Under the pieces are notes generated by a model. That model saw only the letters and a list, made by a program, of their open reading frames with translations. It searched no databases and had not been told where the DNA came from. Position numbers and translations under genes: made by a program. From positions 1-38,125 of the forward strand of contig RZYC01000037.1 in the NCBI GenBank assembly GCA_009930475.1: a DNA stretch of 38,125 nucleotides, given 5' to 3'. The stretch comes from Spartobacteria bacterium (GTDB lineage Bacteria; Verrucomicrobiota; Kiritimatiellia; RZYC01). Every line of letters starts with the position of its first letter. Position 1 is the stretch's first letter. Shown in pieces: positions 1-8,518 of this stretch.

Positions 1-2
1 TA

Positions 3-345
3 TTGTTGAGCCTAACCCAATATTCATATCGCGAACTGTCTATCCGAGTTGCCGACAGCCAGCTTTTCCAATGGTTTACACACACCGCAGAAATCGATGG
101 AGTGCGCCCGGTCTCAAAAAGTACGAATGAGCGTTTTGAAAAGATGTTTTAATCCAGCGAGATTAATGAACTCATCCACAATCTAAACATTGCGGTTAGC
201 AGTGCAGAAGGTGCCCGTAAGCTTCTTTATCGTGAAACAGAACTGTATTTTGATGAAGTATTTGCTGACACGACATGCATCAAATCAAACATACACTTCC
301 CCGTTGACTGGGTTCTGCTCCGTGATGCTGCGAGGACGTTGATGA
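3..345 (+). pseudogene. remnant of a DDE transposase (N-terminal part, in-frame stop)
   Basis: The frame starting at base 3 reads as transposase-like protein: SYRELSIRVADSQLFQWF, then a TAA stop at 150-152. The same frame continues as NELIHNLNIAVSSAEGARKLLY and FADTTCIKSNIHFPVDWVLL. The DTTC...NIHFPVDWVLLRDAARTLMKA segment resembles the first catalytic-Asp block of one class of DDE transposases (IS1182/ISNCY-like by my recollection; exact family unverified). The left part lies outside the window and the match fades near 345, where the next remnant begins, so the gene is truncated and broken by a stop. It cannot encode an active enzyme. Confidence 0.6.
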
Positions 346-365
346 AAGCATTTCTGGGACAGGCT

Positions 366-971
366 CTATCCTATCTCCTTTTCGATCATCCGGCGGACAT
401 TCGCGAAAGAATATGAGTTGTCGTTGTTGGCAGCATGATTTTTGGCCTGGGCACGAGTTTGACCGGCTACATAAATCCATGTCAGAGAAGTCGCAAGACA
501 ACAGAGATTGAAATGATTCTTCACGCTGTTTTGATTGCGAGCCTGATTATCGAGTGCCCCGACTTCATGTTTGATTTCCTTGAATCCGCTCTCGATTTTC
601 CATCGGGCACCGTAATATTCAATCATCTGCTCCACGGAAAGAGTCAGATCTGTGGTAAACAAAGCCACGAATGAATTCCTTCTGCAAACAATGACGATTT
701 TAACGGAACAGCGCATGGCTTTGCTCATACAGGTCACTTCACTGACTGAACATATGCGCTGACGTCCGTACAAAAATACCCGTTGTTCAACCTTTGGCAG
801 TTCTTGCGCCAGTTGTTTCAGAGATGGCAGCCTTGCTCTGTACTTGCGTGGACGTCCGCGTTTTCCCGCATGAGATTCCGGGAACTCGAACAACGCGGAA
901 TTGCTTCTCAGCCAGCTGAGCAAATGCACATTCGTCCATTTCTTGAACCTAAAAGCGTAGGTTGGAGACAC
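366..971 (-). pseudogene. remnant of an IS4-superfamily transposase (C-terminal half)
   Basis: A 201-residue open frame carries the IS4-family Y-x2-R-x3-E-x6-K signature at residues 120-134 (YYGARWKIESGFKEIK), including the catalytic Glu. It is followed by NHFNLCCLATSLTWIYVAGQ, as in DDE domains of this superfamily. Full-length relatives have about 400 residues, and the part with the two catalytic Asp residues is absent, so this is a 5'-truncated fragment. The frame ends at a stop next to the oppositely oriented transposase remnant at 3-345. I see no terminal inverted repeats. The product is probably non-functional. Confidence 0.7.
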
Positions 972-1089
972 TATTAATGCGTATCATCATGATCATGTGG
1001 AAGTAATATAATTCTGATTTAAAACCAAATGGCGAGCCGTAATTGTGTATCATAATACCCGCATAACAATCACAAAATGAGGATGCACG

Positions 1090-1308
1090 ATGACAACAAT
1101 TACAGCTCACACTGAAGAAGATAATATGCCAAAACCACAAAACGGATTGAAGCTAAAACTGGGAACTCTATCCAATTATGAGGTTGAGTGGTCGGATCAG
1201 TTAAATGCAACGCCTCGTGATGGGATGATGTATTTGTGCCATTTTCTGGCGGAATTTATTAATCAGACTAGTAATAAGTTTTTCCTTGACGAAATGGGTG
1301 GGATTTGA
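1090..1308 (+). CDS. hypothetical small protein, 72 aa
   Basis: The ORF begins MTTITAHTEEDNMPKPQ after AATGAGGATGCACG, which offers a weak GAGG ribosome site, and ends one base before the RAYT start at 1310. The predicted protein is hydrophilic at the N terminus with a short apolar patch (MMYLCHFLAEFI). I recognise no family. It could be a genuine small gene translationally linked to the RAYT, a truncated remnant of the gene disrupted by the neighbouring insertion sequences, or a chance ORF. Confidence 0.35.
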   Translation: MTTITAHTEEDNMPKPQNGLKLKLGTLSNYEVEWSDQLNATPRDGMMYLCHFLAEFINQTSNKFFLDEMGGI

Positions 1309-1309
1309 C

Positions 1310-2284
1310 ATGAATCGAGCCATGAAATATCGAATAAAACGGAAGGAATTGGCCTATTATCATTGCATGAGTCGCATTGTTGGGCGTGAAATGTTGCTGG
1401 GGGATGTGCAAAAGGAGCATATGCACGGGTTGATTCGGCGGATTGAAGGATTTACCGGGGTGCGTGTGTTGACCTATGCGATTATGACAAATCATGTGCA
1501 TGTGTTGTTGGAGGAACCGGATAGGGATGAGGTTGTTTCTGGTGAGGAATTCCTGCGACGTATGTCATATTTGTATTCGGAGGAGGAGCTTGCGGATTTG
1601 GCTGAGTGCTGGGCGGTGTGGGATGAGGCGAGTGTTGTGGCGGATAAACAGCGTTATTTGGTGCGAATGCATGATATAAGTGAATTTATGAAGCAGCTCA
1701 AACAGCGGTTTTCTCGGTGGTATAATAAGCAGAATGAGCGGTCAGGTGCTTTGTGGGATGCGCGATTTAAGAGTGTGCTGGTGGAGCCGGGGACGCCGTT
1801 GCGCGTGGTGGCCGCGTATATTGAGATGAATCCGGTGCGTGCGGGGATGGAACGTGAGCCTCATTATTATAGCTATTGCGGGTTTGCTGAGGCGATGTCC
1901 GGCGGGCGTGCGGCACAGGCGGGGATTCGATCGATTGCCGAGTCGATGGATCCGGAATCACAGACGTGGGACGCGGTTTCATCACATTATTTAGAACGCA
2001 TATTAATGTATGATGAAGTAAGGAAGCATCCGGAAAGAGCGTGTACGGATTATAGTTATTTGCGGGAAAAAATGGGAAAGAAGCTGGAATTAACGGACTA
2101 CGAACGGCTATTGTGTCGGAGTCGTTATTTTAGCGATGGACGGGTTATTGGCGGAAAAGATTTTGTTGAATCATTTTTTGCTGAAAATCGGGATTATTTT
2201 AGTGAGAAACGTAAGACGGGCGCACGCAAAGTTAAAGGCGGCTGGCAAGGATTGTTTGTCATACGAGATTTAAAGGATGGATGA
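1310..2284 (+). CDS. REP-associated tyrosine transposase-like protein (RAYT), copy 1
   Basis: This 324-aa protein belongs to the HUH/Y1 transposase superfamily (IS200-like fold). The HUH metal-binding motif is in MTNHVHVLLEEP, the conserved MHDISEFMKQLKQRFSRWYN segment follows, and the YIEMNPVRAGM block holds the likely catalytic Tyr. I chose the ATG at 1310 because GGGTGGGA lies just upstream and because it gives the same length (324-325 aa) as the two paralogues in the window; a TTG at 1286 is also open. After the Y1 domain comes a C-terminal extension of about 120 residues (ERILMYDEVR, RLLCRSRYFSDG, VIGGKDFVESFFAENRDYF), conserved in all three copies. Known relatives are single-copy housekeeping nucleases that cut REP hairpins, not self-mobile elements. 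Its stop overlaps the start of the flippase gene (ATGA). Confidence 0.9.
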   Translation: MNRAMKYRIKRKELAYYHCMSRIVGREMLLGDVQKEHMHGLIRRIEGFTGVRVLTYAIMTNHVHVLLEEPDRDEVVSGEEFLRRMSYLYSEEELADLAECWAVWDEASVVADKQRYLVRMHDISEFMKQLKQRFSRWYNKQNERSGALWDARFKSVLVEPGTPLRVVAAYIEMNPVRAGMEREPHYYSYCGFAEAMSGGRAAQAGIRSIAESMDPESQTWDAVSSHYLERILMYDEVRKHPERACTDYSYLREKMGKKLELTDYERLLCRSRYFSDGRVIGGKDFVESFFAENRDYFSEKRKTGARKVKGGWQGLFVIRDLKDG

Positions 2285-3633
2285 GTAAGCGGTTGAATAT
2301 CATTTCCGAAAAAATGGCTTCACAGAAAGGCTCGCTGGTACGGCGGAGCCTTTTTCTGTCGCTGGCTATGGGCGTTGCGGGGATGGCTAATCTCTTTTTT
2401 CAGATTGTGATGTGTCGTCTGCTGACGCCAAGTGATTATGGTGTTTTGATGACGATGGTTGGGTTGATTTATGTGATGAATGTGCCGGCGGAGGCGATTC
2501 GGGCCGTACTCGTTTTTCTAACATCGGATGGCTCGGGCGGGAACGGACTTCACTTACTTCATAGAATGAACCGGATGGTGGTGATTAGCTCACTGCCTCT
2601 TATTGTTGTTCTCGTAGTGGCATCGGGCGCACTGCGTGCTGCCTTTCAGTTGGATTCCATTTGGCCGCTAGCCGTTACGGGATTGGCAGGCGTGGTTACG
2701 TTTTGTATGACGGCATGTCAGGGGGTGTGGCTGGGGCGCCAGAAGATGGGTGTGTACGCGGGATCAATGAATGCTTGGATGTGGGGACGGCTTGCTTGTG
2801 CAATTGTTTTGGCATGGCTCGGTTGGGGGGCAACTGGTGCGTTGACAGGGATGGCTCTGGGGGCTTTGTTAGGGATGATTGTCCCCTTGCCATGGTCGAT
2901 GTCGGACGATGATGACGGGAGTCCCGCGTCGAATGTGGAATGGCGCGTGCTATATCGAAGTTTATTTGGGACGTTGGCTTTATACGGCAGTTTTATGTTG
3001 CTGGCCAATCTTGATGTTTTGTTGGCCAAGCATTGTTTTTCCAAAGAGGCTGCAGGTCTTTTTGCTCAGGGATCGATGCTGGTTCATATGGTTTGGCTTC
3101 TGCCGTATCCGGTGATCCTTGCTATGCTTCCGGATGCATCAAAACGGGGACATTGTGGATTGCCGGCTTTGGATCTTGTAATCAAGTCAGGTGCGATCAG
3201 TGGCGGGGTGTCGCTGGTGGCGATTATTGGTGTTTTGGCGGGGCGCTACGTGATTTCCCTATGGGTGTTCGGTCAAGCCGGTCATATGATGTCGGCGATG
3301 CTTCCGGCCTATATGCTGGCGGGTTTTCCGCTGGGATGGTGTTTTGTCATGATGAATGCGGAAATAGTTCGTCGTACCTGCTGGGGTGCTGTTCCGGTGA
3401 CGGCTGCCTGCATTGTCTTATGGCTTAGAAGCGATATGGGATATATGGATACTGGGTTGTTTATCCGGTGGTATGGGCTGGCAATCTGGAGCGTTTTCGG
3501 GATATTGACTGCGCAGACGATGTGGCAGAATCGATGTCTGATTCGTGTGGACAGCGATGACAAAAATGCGCCTTTGATACCGATTATGGTGGAAGAAACC
3601 GTCGAAATCGATGAAACTGAATCCGATTTGTAA
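2281..3633 (+). CDS. oligosaccharide flippase-like membrane protein (MOP superfamily)
   Basis: This 450-aa protein has about 12 hydrophobic segments. Its opening (SLVRRSLFLSLAMGVAGMAN, then RLLTPSDYGVLMTMVGLI) is typical of Wzx-like polysaccharide flippases and related MATE/MOP exporters, which move lipid-linked glycans across the inner membrane. The R-LL-P-DYG motif in the first loop is the hallmark. The C-terminal tail (about 35 residues, acidic) is cytoplasmic-looking. The ATG at 2281 overlaps the TGA of the RAYT and is preceded by AAAGGAT, which implies translational coupling. No glycosyltransferases lie nearby, so the substrate is unknown. Confidence 0.8.
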   Translation: MSKRLNIISEKMASQKGSLVRRSLFLSLAMGVAGMANLFFQIVMCRLLTPSDYGVLMTMVGLIYVMNVPAEAIRAVLVFLTSDGSGGNGLHLLHRMNRMVVISSLPLIVVLVVASGALRAAFQLDSIWPLAVTGLAGVVTFCMTACQGVWLGRQKMGVYAGSMNAWMWGRLACAIVLAWLGWGATGALTGMALGALLGMIVPLPWSMSDDDDGSPASNVEWRVLYRSLFGTLALYGSFMLLANLDVLLAKHCFSKEAAGLFAQGSMLVHMVWLLPYPVILAMLPDASKRGHCGLPALDLVIKSGAISGGVSLVAIIGVLAGRYVISLWVFGQAGHMMSAMLPAYMLAGFPLGWCFVMMNAEIVRRTCWGAVPVTAACIVLWLRSDMGYMDTGLFIRWYGLAIWSVFGILTAQTMWQNRCLIRVDSDDKNAPLIPIMVEETVEIDETESDL

Positions 3634-3666
3634 AACGTTACATCTGAACTGATTTGAGGCACATGA

Positions 3667-4104
3667 ATGAAAAGGATTGCTATGCACAGATTGAATAGAA
3701 AAGACGGGTTTACCATGGTTGAACTGCTGGCGGTACTGCTGATTATTGGAATCCTTGCGGCATCGGCGATTGGATTGAGCGGGTATGCACGGCGTCGTGC
3801 GGCGGAAAGCCGTTGTGTGGCGGAATTGCATTCACTGAAGTCGGGGATTGAAGAGTTTAAGATTCGTAACGGTTATTACCCTGGTAAACTGGATGCGACA
3901 ACCATTGACAAACTCATTCCGCTTCAGGGAAAAATCGGTGAAATCGACCGCGATTCGGCAGGTAGTTTGCTGGATCCGTGGGGTACAGCCTATGCGTACG
4001 TTTATGCTGAAGGTGAAAATGAAGATATCTTTCGTCTCTATTCGTGGGGTCAGGATAGACAATCTGAAACAGGCGATGATGTAACAGCCACCGGAACGAT
4101 GTAA
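3667..4104 (+). CDS. GspG-like type II secretion/type IV pilin-like major pseudopilin
   Basis: This 145-aa protein has a class-III prepilin leader: positively charged RKDG, cleavage before Phe15, then FTMVELLAVLLIIGILA with Glu at mature position 5. The C-terminal part has the GspG pattern IEEFKIRNGYYPG...DPWGTAYAYVY followed by FRLYSWGQD, matching the calcium-loop region of GspG. Members are cleaved and N-methylated by PilD-type peptidase and assembled into a periplasmic pseudopilus. No other T2SS gene is in the window, so partners must be elsewhere. An alternative ATG at 3682 has AAAAGGA upstream and would shorten the leader by five residues. Confidence 0.85.
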   Translation: MKRIAMHRLNRKDGFTMVELLAVLLIIGILAASAIGLSGYARRRAAESRCVAELHSLKSGIEEFKIRNGYYPGKLDATTIDKLIPLQGKIGEIDRDSAGSLLDPWGTAYAYVYAEGENEDIFRLYSWGQDRQSETGDDVTATGTM

Positions 4105-4108
4105 TTTC

Positions 4109-5005
4109 ATGTTTTTTGAGCGGAAAATAAAAGTTCCAATCATTGGAAGTTTTTTATGCGCGCTGTTTTTGTGTTTTTTGCCATGCATCGGGTGGGCTGG
4201 CGGGCTGCAGGTGGTTTCGCTGTTGCCGAATGTGACGGAAATGCTTTTCGCGCTGGGGGCAGGGGAGCAGATTGTGGGGATTTCGGACTTTTGTGTGGAT
4301 GCATCGGGTGGGTCGTCACCGGTTCCAAGACTGGGTCGACTGGGCGGCTTTAATGTGGAGCGTATTTGGGAACTGGGGCCGGATGTGGTGTTTTATCCGC
4401 CGGGTTATGGCGAGGAGCTGGATGTATTGGCTGGGGTGGGGATTTCCTGTGTGCCGTTGCGAGTGCAGTCGCTGTCGGATGTTCGTCGCGTGATTCTCGA
4501 TGTTGGTAGTCGGATTGAGCGAAGGGCTGAAGCGGAGATGTTGGTGGCAAAAATGGACGCAGAGATGGCACCGTCGGTATCCTCTTTCTGGCAGGGGAAG
4601 CGGGTGATGGTGGTAGTGGATCGTCCGGACATGGGGTCGGGTCGGATCAATGAGGTTTATTTGGCGGGGCAGGACGGTTTTTATTCGGCGATTTTAGAGC
4701 GATTAGGCGCGAAGAATGCCTACGAGGACTCGTTGGCTTATCCGCTGATGAGCTACGAGCATATAATAGGGCTGGAGCCGGATGTGATTTTGGAGGTGGC
4801 TCGGGTTCCACCGCAGCGGATGCTGTCCGCCGCAGATATTGGTAAAGACTGGGATGCATGTTCGTTACTACCTGCGGTTCAGCAGAAACAGGTGTTTGTC
4901 ATTACGAATGATTACGCGACGATTCCGGGGCCGCGGATTGGGTCGCTTTTTTTAAATTTGAAACAGATTGGTGCGTCATGTGACGCGCGGAACAGTGGTA
5001 GATAG
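4109..5005 (+). CDS. BtuF/FepB-like ABC transporter substrate-binding protein
   Basis: This 298-aa exported protein has a signal peptide (charged FFERKIK, hydrophobic SFLCALFLCFLPCIGWA, cleavage near GWA-GG). It then has the class III periplasmic-binding fold used for cobalamin, haem or siderophore-iron: VVSLLPNVTEMLFALGAGEQ, GISDFC, the linker ELGPDVVFYPPGYGEELDVL, and the C-terminal ...LYPAV-like SLLPAVQQKQVFVI. No permease or ATPase gene is adjacent, so the ligand cannot be told; a B12 (BtuF) role is as likely as iron. The start lacks a good ribosome site and a TTCCAATCATTGGAA palindrome lies inside codons 9-14, so the true start may be downstream. The gene ends 4 bases before mutL. Confidence 0.8.
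   Translation: MFFERKIKVPIIGSFLCALFLCFLPCIGWAGGLQVVSLLPNVTEMLFALGAGEQIVGISDFCVDASGGSSPVPRLGRLGGFNVERIWELGPDVVFYPPGYGEELDVLAGVGISCVPLRVQSLSDVRRVILDVGSRIERRAEAEMLVAKMDAEMAPSVSSFWQGKRVMVVVDRPDMGSGRINEVYLAGQDGFYSAILERLGAKNAYEDSLAYPLMSYEHIIGLEPDVILEVARVPPQRMLSAADIGKDWDACSLLPAVQQKQVFVITNDYATIPGPRIGSLFLNLKQIGASCDARNSGR
4134..4148. repeat. palindrome TTCCAAT-C-ATTGGAA, copy 1
   Basis: A perfect 7+1+7 palindrome is flanked by AAG on the left and a GTTTTTT run on the right. It lies 30 bases after the pseudopilin stop, within the apparent 5' end of the substrate-binding protein gene. The same core with either C or G at the centre occurs twice more at 14224-14269. It could be an operator for a dimeric regulator, a short hairpin terminator (TTCCAA/TTGGAA stem plus T-run), or a dispersed repeat. 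Confidence 0.8.
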
Positions 5006-5009
5006 TTTT

Positions 5010-6854
5010 ATGGAACAGCCTGAAATACGATTGTTATCGGATAGTGTGATCAATAAAATTGCCGCCGGCGAGGTGGTGGATCGTCCGGCTTCGGTGGCCA
5101 AAGAACTGATTGAAAATGCATTGGATGCAGGGGCAACGGTGATCAAGGTCGAGATTGCGGAGGGGGGCAAGAAACGCATTGCGATCGTCGACAACGGCTG
5201 TGGTATGACGCGGGATAACGCGCTGTTGTCTATTGAGCGGCATGCGACATCGAAGATCCGGAGTGACGGCGATATTGTACGCATTGCAACCATGGGGTTT
5301 CGCGGGGAGGCCCTGTCGGCGATTTCAGCCGTATCGCGCTTTACGTTGACCACTCGTCCGGAATCAGAACTCAATGGTACAAAATTATTTATCGAATGCG
5401 GTCGGCTTACCGATGTGTCGGATACGGGGTGTCCTGTTGGGACGTCGATGGAGGTGAATAATCTCTTTTGCAATGTGCCGGCACGACGAAAATTTTTGCG
5501 ATCGGAATCCACGGAATTATCGCATATTCGTCAGTTGTTTCTTACCTATGCCATGGCTTATCCCGAACATGCCTGGACTTTGAAGGTGGATGGCCGAATC
5601 CTGCATCAGCTACCGGGCGGTGTGGCTCTGCTGGAGCGGATGCGGGAACTGTTTGAGCCGGAATTGACGGTGGCACTGCAGATGATTGATGCGGAAATGA
5701 ACCGCGTGAAGGTGCATGGATATATAAGCCGGCCGGGGTATTCGCGCAGTGATAGATCGGCACAGTATGTATTTATCAATCATCGTCCGGCTTCGGCGGC
5801 ACTGATTACGATGGCTCTGCGGGAGGCCTGCTCGGATGTGTTTCCGCGAAATCGCCATCCGGCGATGGTGCTCTTTGTGGATGTGCCGCCTGAAGCGGTG
5901 GATGTGAATGTGCACCCGGCCAAGAGCGAAGTTCGGTTTCGTTATCCCCAAACAATCCGTGAGGCGGTGGTGGAAGGAGTGCGCCGGGCTTTGTCCGGCG
6001 GTTCAGAAGATGGGGAAGTGGAAACGGATTTGCGTCCGAAAGAGGTCGTGTCGGTGCCCGGCCCGGTTAGACCGGTTCCTCGTCCTGCCGTTGCGGCGTC
6101 ACGCCCATCCTTTGGAACACAGTTGAATTTTTCATTGGATAAAGCACCACAAACCGCGCCTCGCGTGGTGGCGAGACTGAATAATATTCCGCCAGTGGCA
6201 CAAACGTCCACCGATGAGCCGGAACCATGGAACCAACCATCTGTGCAACCTGTCGTACCGGAGGAGCCCCCCTTGTCGGGGCCGTGGGGGCGCTATCGGA
6301 TTATCGGTTCTATGCAACGGTATTACTTGGTTGAAACGGCGGACGGACTTGTCATTGTCGATCCGGCTGCTGCTCATGAACGTGTAGTTTATGAACGTAT
6401 TTTGGCTAATATGCATCAGCATAGCGTGGCTGCTCAGTCACTGCTGCTGGCAGAAACCTTGGAATTGTCGCCGCTGGATGCGGAACGTGTCCGACAGAAT
6501 ATTGATGTGCTCAACAGCATCGGTTTTAGCCTCGACGAGTTCGGAAACGATACATTTATCGTTGATGCCGTGCCGGAAGCGATGAATACGCTGCATGCCC
6601 GTGAATGTATTTTAGATATACTGGCGGAGATGGACGACGGGGGTTCTGTGAAGAAAAAATGGAACACAGAAAAGGCAGCGGCTGCCGCCAGTGCCGCGTC
6701 CATTAATCGAACGAAAAGGATCTCGGAGCAGGAGTTTTATTATATTATGCAAAAGCTCTCTGAATGCGAAATGCCTTACACATCAGCTCACGGACGACCC
6801 ACCATCGTACTTACCAGTTTTCAAGAGCTGGATCGTAAATTTGGTATCCGATAA
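5010..6854 (+). CDS. mutL: DNA mismatch repair protein MutL
   Basis: This 614-aa GHKL ATPase acts as matchmaker between MutS and downstream repair proteins. The N-terminal motifs are intact: KELIENALDAGAT (Mg/ATP), VDNGCGM, HATSKI, TMGFRGEALSAISAVS and the VHPAKSEVRF domain-end motif. The start MEQPEIRLL fits family alignments and lies 4 bases after the upstream stop. The C-terminal dimerisation domain begins near residue 425 (WGRYRIIGSMQRYYLVE). The nuclease motif DQHAxxExxxxE is altered to DPAAAHERVVYE at residues 451-462, and the two zinc-binding blocks read AAASAASIN and TSAHGRPT instead of ACKAAVK and CPHGRPT. The endonuclease activity is therefore probably lost. Confidence 0.95.
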   Translation: MEQPEIRLLSDSVINKIAAGEVVDRPASVAKELIENALDAGATVIKVEIAEGGKKRIAIVDNGCGMTRDNALLSIERHATSKIRSDGDIVRIATMGFRGEALSAISAVSRFTLTTRPESELNGTKLFIECGRLTDVSDTGCPVGTSMEVNNLFCNVPARRKFLRSESTELSHIRQLFLTYAMAYPEHAWTLKVDGRILHQLPGGVALLERMRELFEPELTVALQMIDAEMNRVKVHGYISRPGYSRSDRSAQYVFINHRPASAALITMALREACSDVFPRNRHPAMVLFVDVPPEAVDVNVHPAKSEVRFRYPQTIREAVVEGVRRALSGGSEDGEVETDLRPKEVVSVPGPVRPVPRPAVAASRPSFGTQLNFSLDKAPQTAPRVVARLNNIPPVAQTSTDEPEPWNQPSVQPVVPEEPPLSGPWGRYRIIGSMQRYYLVETADGLVIVDPAAAHERVVYERILANMHQHSVAAQSLLLAETLELSPLDAERVRQNIDVLNSIGFSLDEFGNDTFIVDAVPEAMNTLHARECILDILAEMDDGGSVKKKWNTEKAAAAASAASINRTKRISEQEFYYIMQKLSECEMPYTSAHGRPTIVLTSFQELDRKFGIR

Positions 6855-6877
6855 AGATGTCCTGACCGCTGTTACGG

Positions 6878-7393
6878 TTACAATGCCTTTCTAATCCAGT
6901 CAGGGTCGGCGTCCAGTTCACTGATGATTTTTGAAGCCATCAACCCAAAACTTACATAAACAGCCTGATAGTATTTTGTGGCACCGGTCACAGAGTCAAC
7001 CAGCCCCCGCGGGGTGTTCGCACTGGCAAAGGTTTTGTTACTAATATCCACCAACGCCTTTTCGACCAACGTTTTTGCCTTCCCCGGTAACTTATCCAGA
7101 TCAGGAACTTCGGCTGCTTTTATTGTAAAGCCGTTCGCTTCGCGAGCAACCAGAACAAGCGTATTCACATCCTTGTATGTCCGCGTCTGACGAACCGCAA
7201 CGCCTGCGATAGGCTTGTTGCCCTCATCGTATCCCAGCCAGAGATGATCAATTCCCGCTCCGTAAGGCGATTTTTCCGCATAAGAAACACAATTGACCTG
7301 CCTTAATAAATCAAGTGCCTGAGATGAAAAATCAGTCGCCATAACCATGCTGGAAAATAGACTCATTATTAGAAAGATGCATATCTTATTCAT
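6878..7393 (-). CDS. exported FMN-binding domain protein
   Basis: This 171-aa protein begins with a signal peptide (MNKICIFLIMSLFSSMVMA). It ends with the FMN-attachment motif DSVTGATKYYQAV at about residues 133-145, matching the D-x-x-[ST]-G-A-[TS] consensus of RnfG/NqrC-type domains. In these an ApbE-family flavin transferase links FMN to the last Thr. The middle (YDEGNKPIAGVAVRQTRTYKDVNTLVLVARE) fits the FMN_bind beta sheet. No Rnf/Nqr genes or ApbE are nearby, so it is a lone periplasmic flavoprotein of unknown electron partner. The start has AAGGAG 8 bases upstream. The gene converges on mutL with a 23-base gap. Confidence 0.7.
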   Translation of the reverse strand: MNKICIFLIMSLFSSMVMATDFSSQALDLLRQVNCVSYAEKSPYGAGIDHLWLGYDEGNKPIAGVAVRQTRTYKDVNTLVLVAREANGFTIKAAEVPDLDKLPGKAKTLVEKALVDISNKTFASANTPRGLVDSVTGATKYYQAVYVSFGLMASKIISELDADPDWIRKAL

Positions 7394-7534
7394 GATTCAC
7401 ACTCCTTATTGTTCCTTGCTGTTGGACTTAATTTGCCGATTTCTTGGCATTTTGACAAGTATATAATAATGGAACAGTCTTATTATAGTATAATTTACTT
7501 GCGCTTTGGCATTGTGCTGCGTTACTTGTGGAGC

Positions 7535-8512
7535 ATGAAAACTAGATTTAAAAGAGATTGTCTTTCGTTTTATCACTGCATGAGCCGTGTTTGCGGTCGA
7601 CAGATGTTGCTGGGTGATGTGGAGAAAGAGTACATGCGTCGCTTGATTCGGCGTGTGGAGCAGTTTACGGGTGTGAAGGTTTTGACGTATGCCCTCATGA
7701 CCAATCATATCCATTTGCTTCTTGAGGAACCTGATCGCGGTACGGTTATATCGGATGATGAGTTCAGACGGCGTTTGTCATGCCTATATTCGGTGCAGGA
7801 GCTTGAGGAATTGTATGCGATGTGGGCTGGCTGGATTGCAGATGGATGCGCTGCACTGGCTCAGGCGGATAAGGATCGGTATTTGGTACGCATGCATGAT
7901 ATTAGCGAATTTATGAAGCAGGTGAAACAGCGTTTTTCGGTGTGGTATAATCGTCGTAATGATCGGATGGGGACGTTATGGGATGCACGGTTTAAGAGCG
8001 TGCTGGTGGAGCCGGGGGCGGCGTTACGTGTTGTTGCTGCCTATATTGAAATGAATCCAGTGCGGGCGGGAATGGTAAATGAGCCGCAGCACTATCATTT
8101 TTGTGGGTTTGGAGAGGCCATGGGCGGCGGGGCTGTGGCTCGTCAGGGTGTGGCACGTGTGGCCGAAACGTGTATGGATGACACATCAGGCTGGCGGGGC
8201 GTTTCGACCCATTACCTTGAGCGTATTTTGATGTATGATGAGGTGCGCAGGCATCCGGAGCGGATGATGACGGATCATGATTATTTACGTCGGAAGCTGG
8301 GGGGCAGGCTGGCGTTGACTGATTTTGAACGTTTGATGTGCAAAAGTCGTTTCTTCAGCGCGGGGTGCGTTATTGGTGGGAAGGAATTTGTGGAGGAGTT
8401 TTTCATGGAATACCGACATTGTTTCGGCGCAAAGCGATTGACAGGTGCCCGCAAGTTAAAAGGTGGATGGACTAATATTTATGCAGTACGCGCACTGGTC
8501 GACTGGATGTAG
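7535..8512 (+). CDS. REP-associated tyrosine transposase-like protein (RAYT), copy 2
   Basis: This 325-aa protein is a close paralogue of the genes at 1310 and 25403. It begins MKTRFKRDCLSFYHCMSRVCGRQMLLGD, has HUH motif MTNHIHLLLEEP, MHDISEFMKQVKQRFSVWYN and YIEMNPVRAGM with the probable nucleophilic Tyr. The C-terminal extension (HYLERILMYDEVRRHPER, RLMCKSRFFSAG, VIGGKEFVEEFF) matches the others. The frame is open further upstream to 7409, but the ATG at 7535 yields the length shared by all three paralogues. It ends 6 bases from the stop of the convergent gene at 8519. No REP-like hairpin flanks it. Confidence 0.88.
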   Translation: MKTRFKRDCLSFYHCMSRVCGRQMLLGDVEKEYMRRLIRRVEQFTGVKVLTYALMTNHIHLLLEEPDRGTVISDDEFRRRLSCLYSVQELEELYAMWAGWIADGCAALAQADKDRYLVRMHDISEFMKQVKQRFSVWYNRRNDRMGTLWDARFKSVLVEPGAALRVVAAYIEMNPVRAGMVNEPQHYHFCGFGEAMGGGAVARQGVARVAETCMDDTSGWRGVSTHYLERILMYDEVRRHPERMMTDHDYLRRKLGGRLALTDFERLMCKSRFFSAGCVIGGKEFVEEFFMEYRHCFGAKRLTGARKLKGGWTNIYAVRALVDWM

Positions 8513-8518
8513 GCGTTT

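Noticed and set aside
4156-4353. 65-aa plus-strand ORF starting at the ATG after the palindrome
   Set aside because: It is a frame shadow of the substrate-binding protein, whose own frame shows clear family motifs.
7452-7467. TTGACA followed by TATAAT near the second RAYT
   Set aside because: The two hexamers are only 4 bases apart, which is not a usable sigma-70 spacing.
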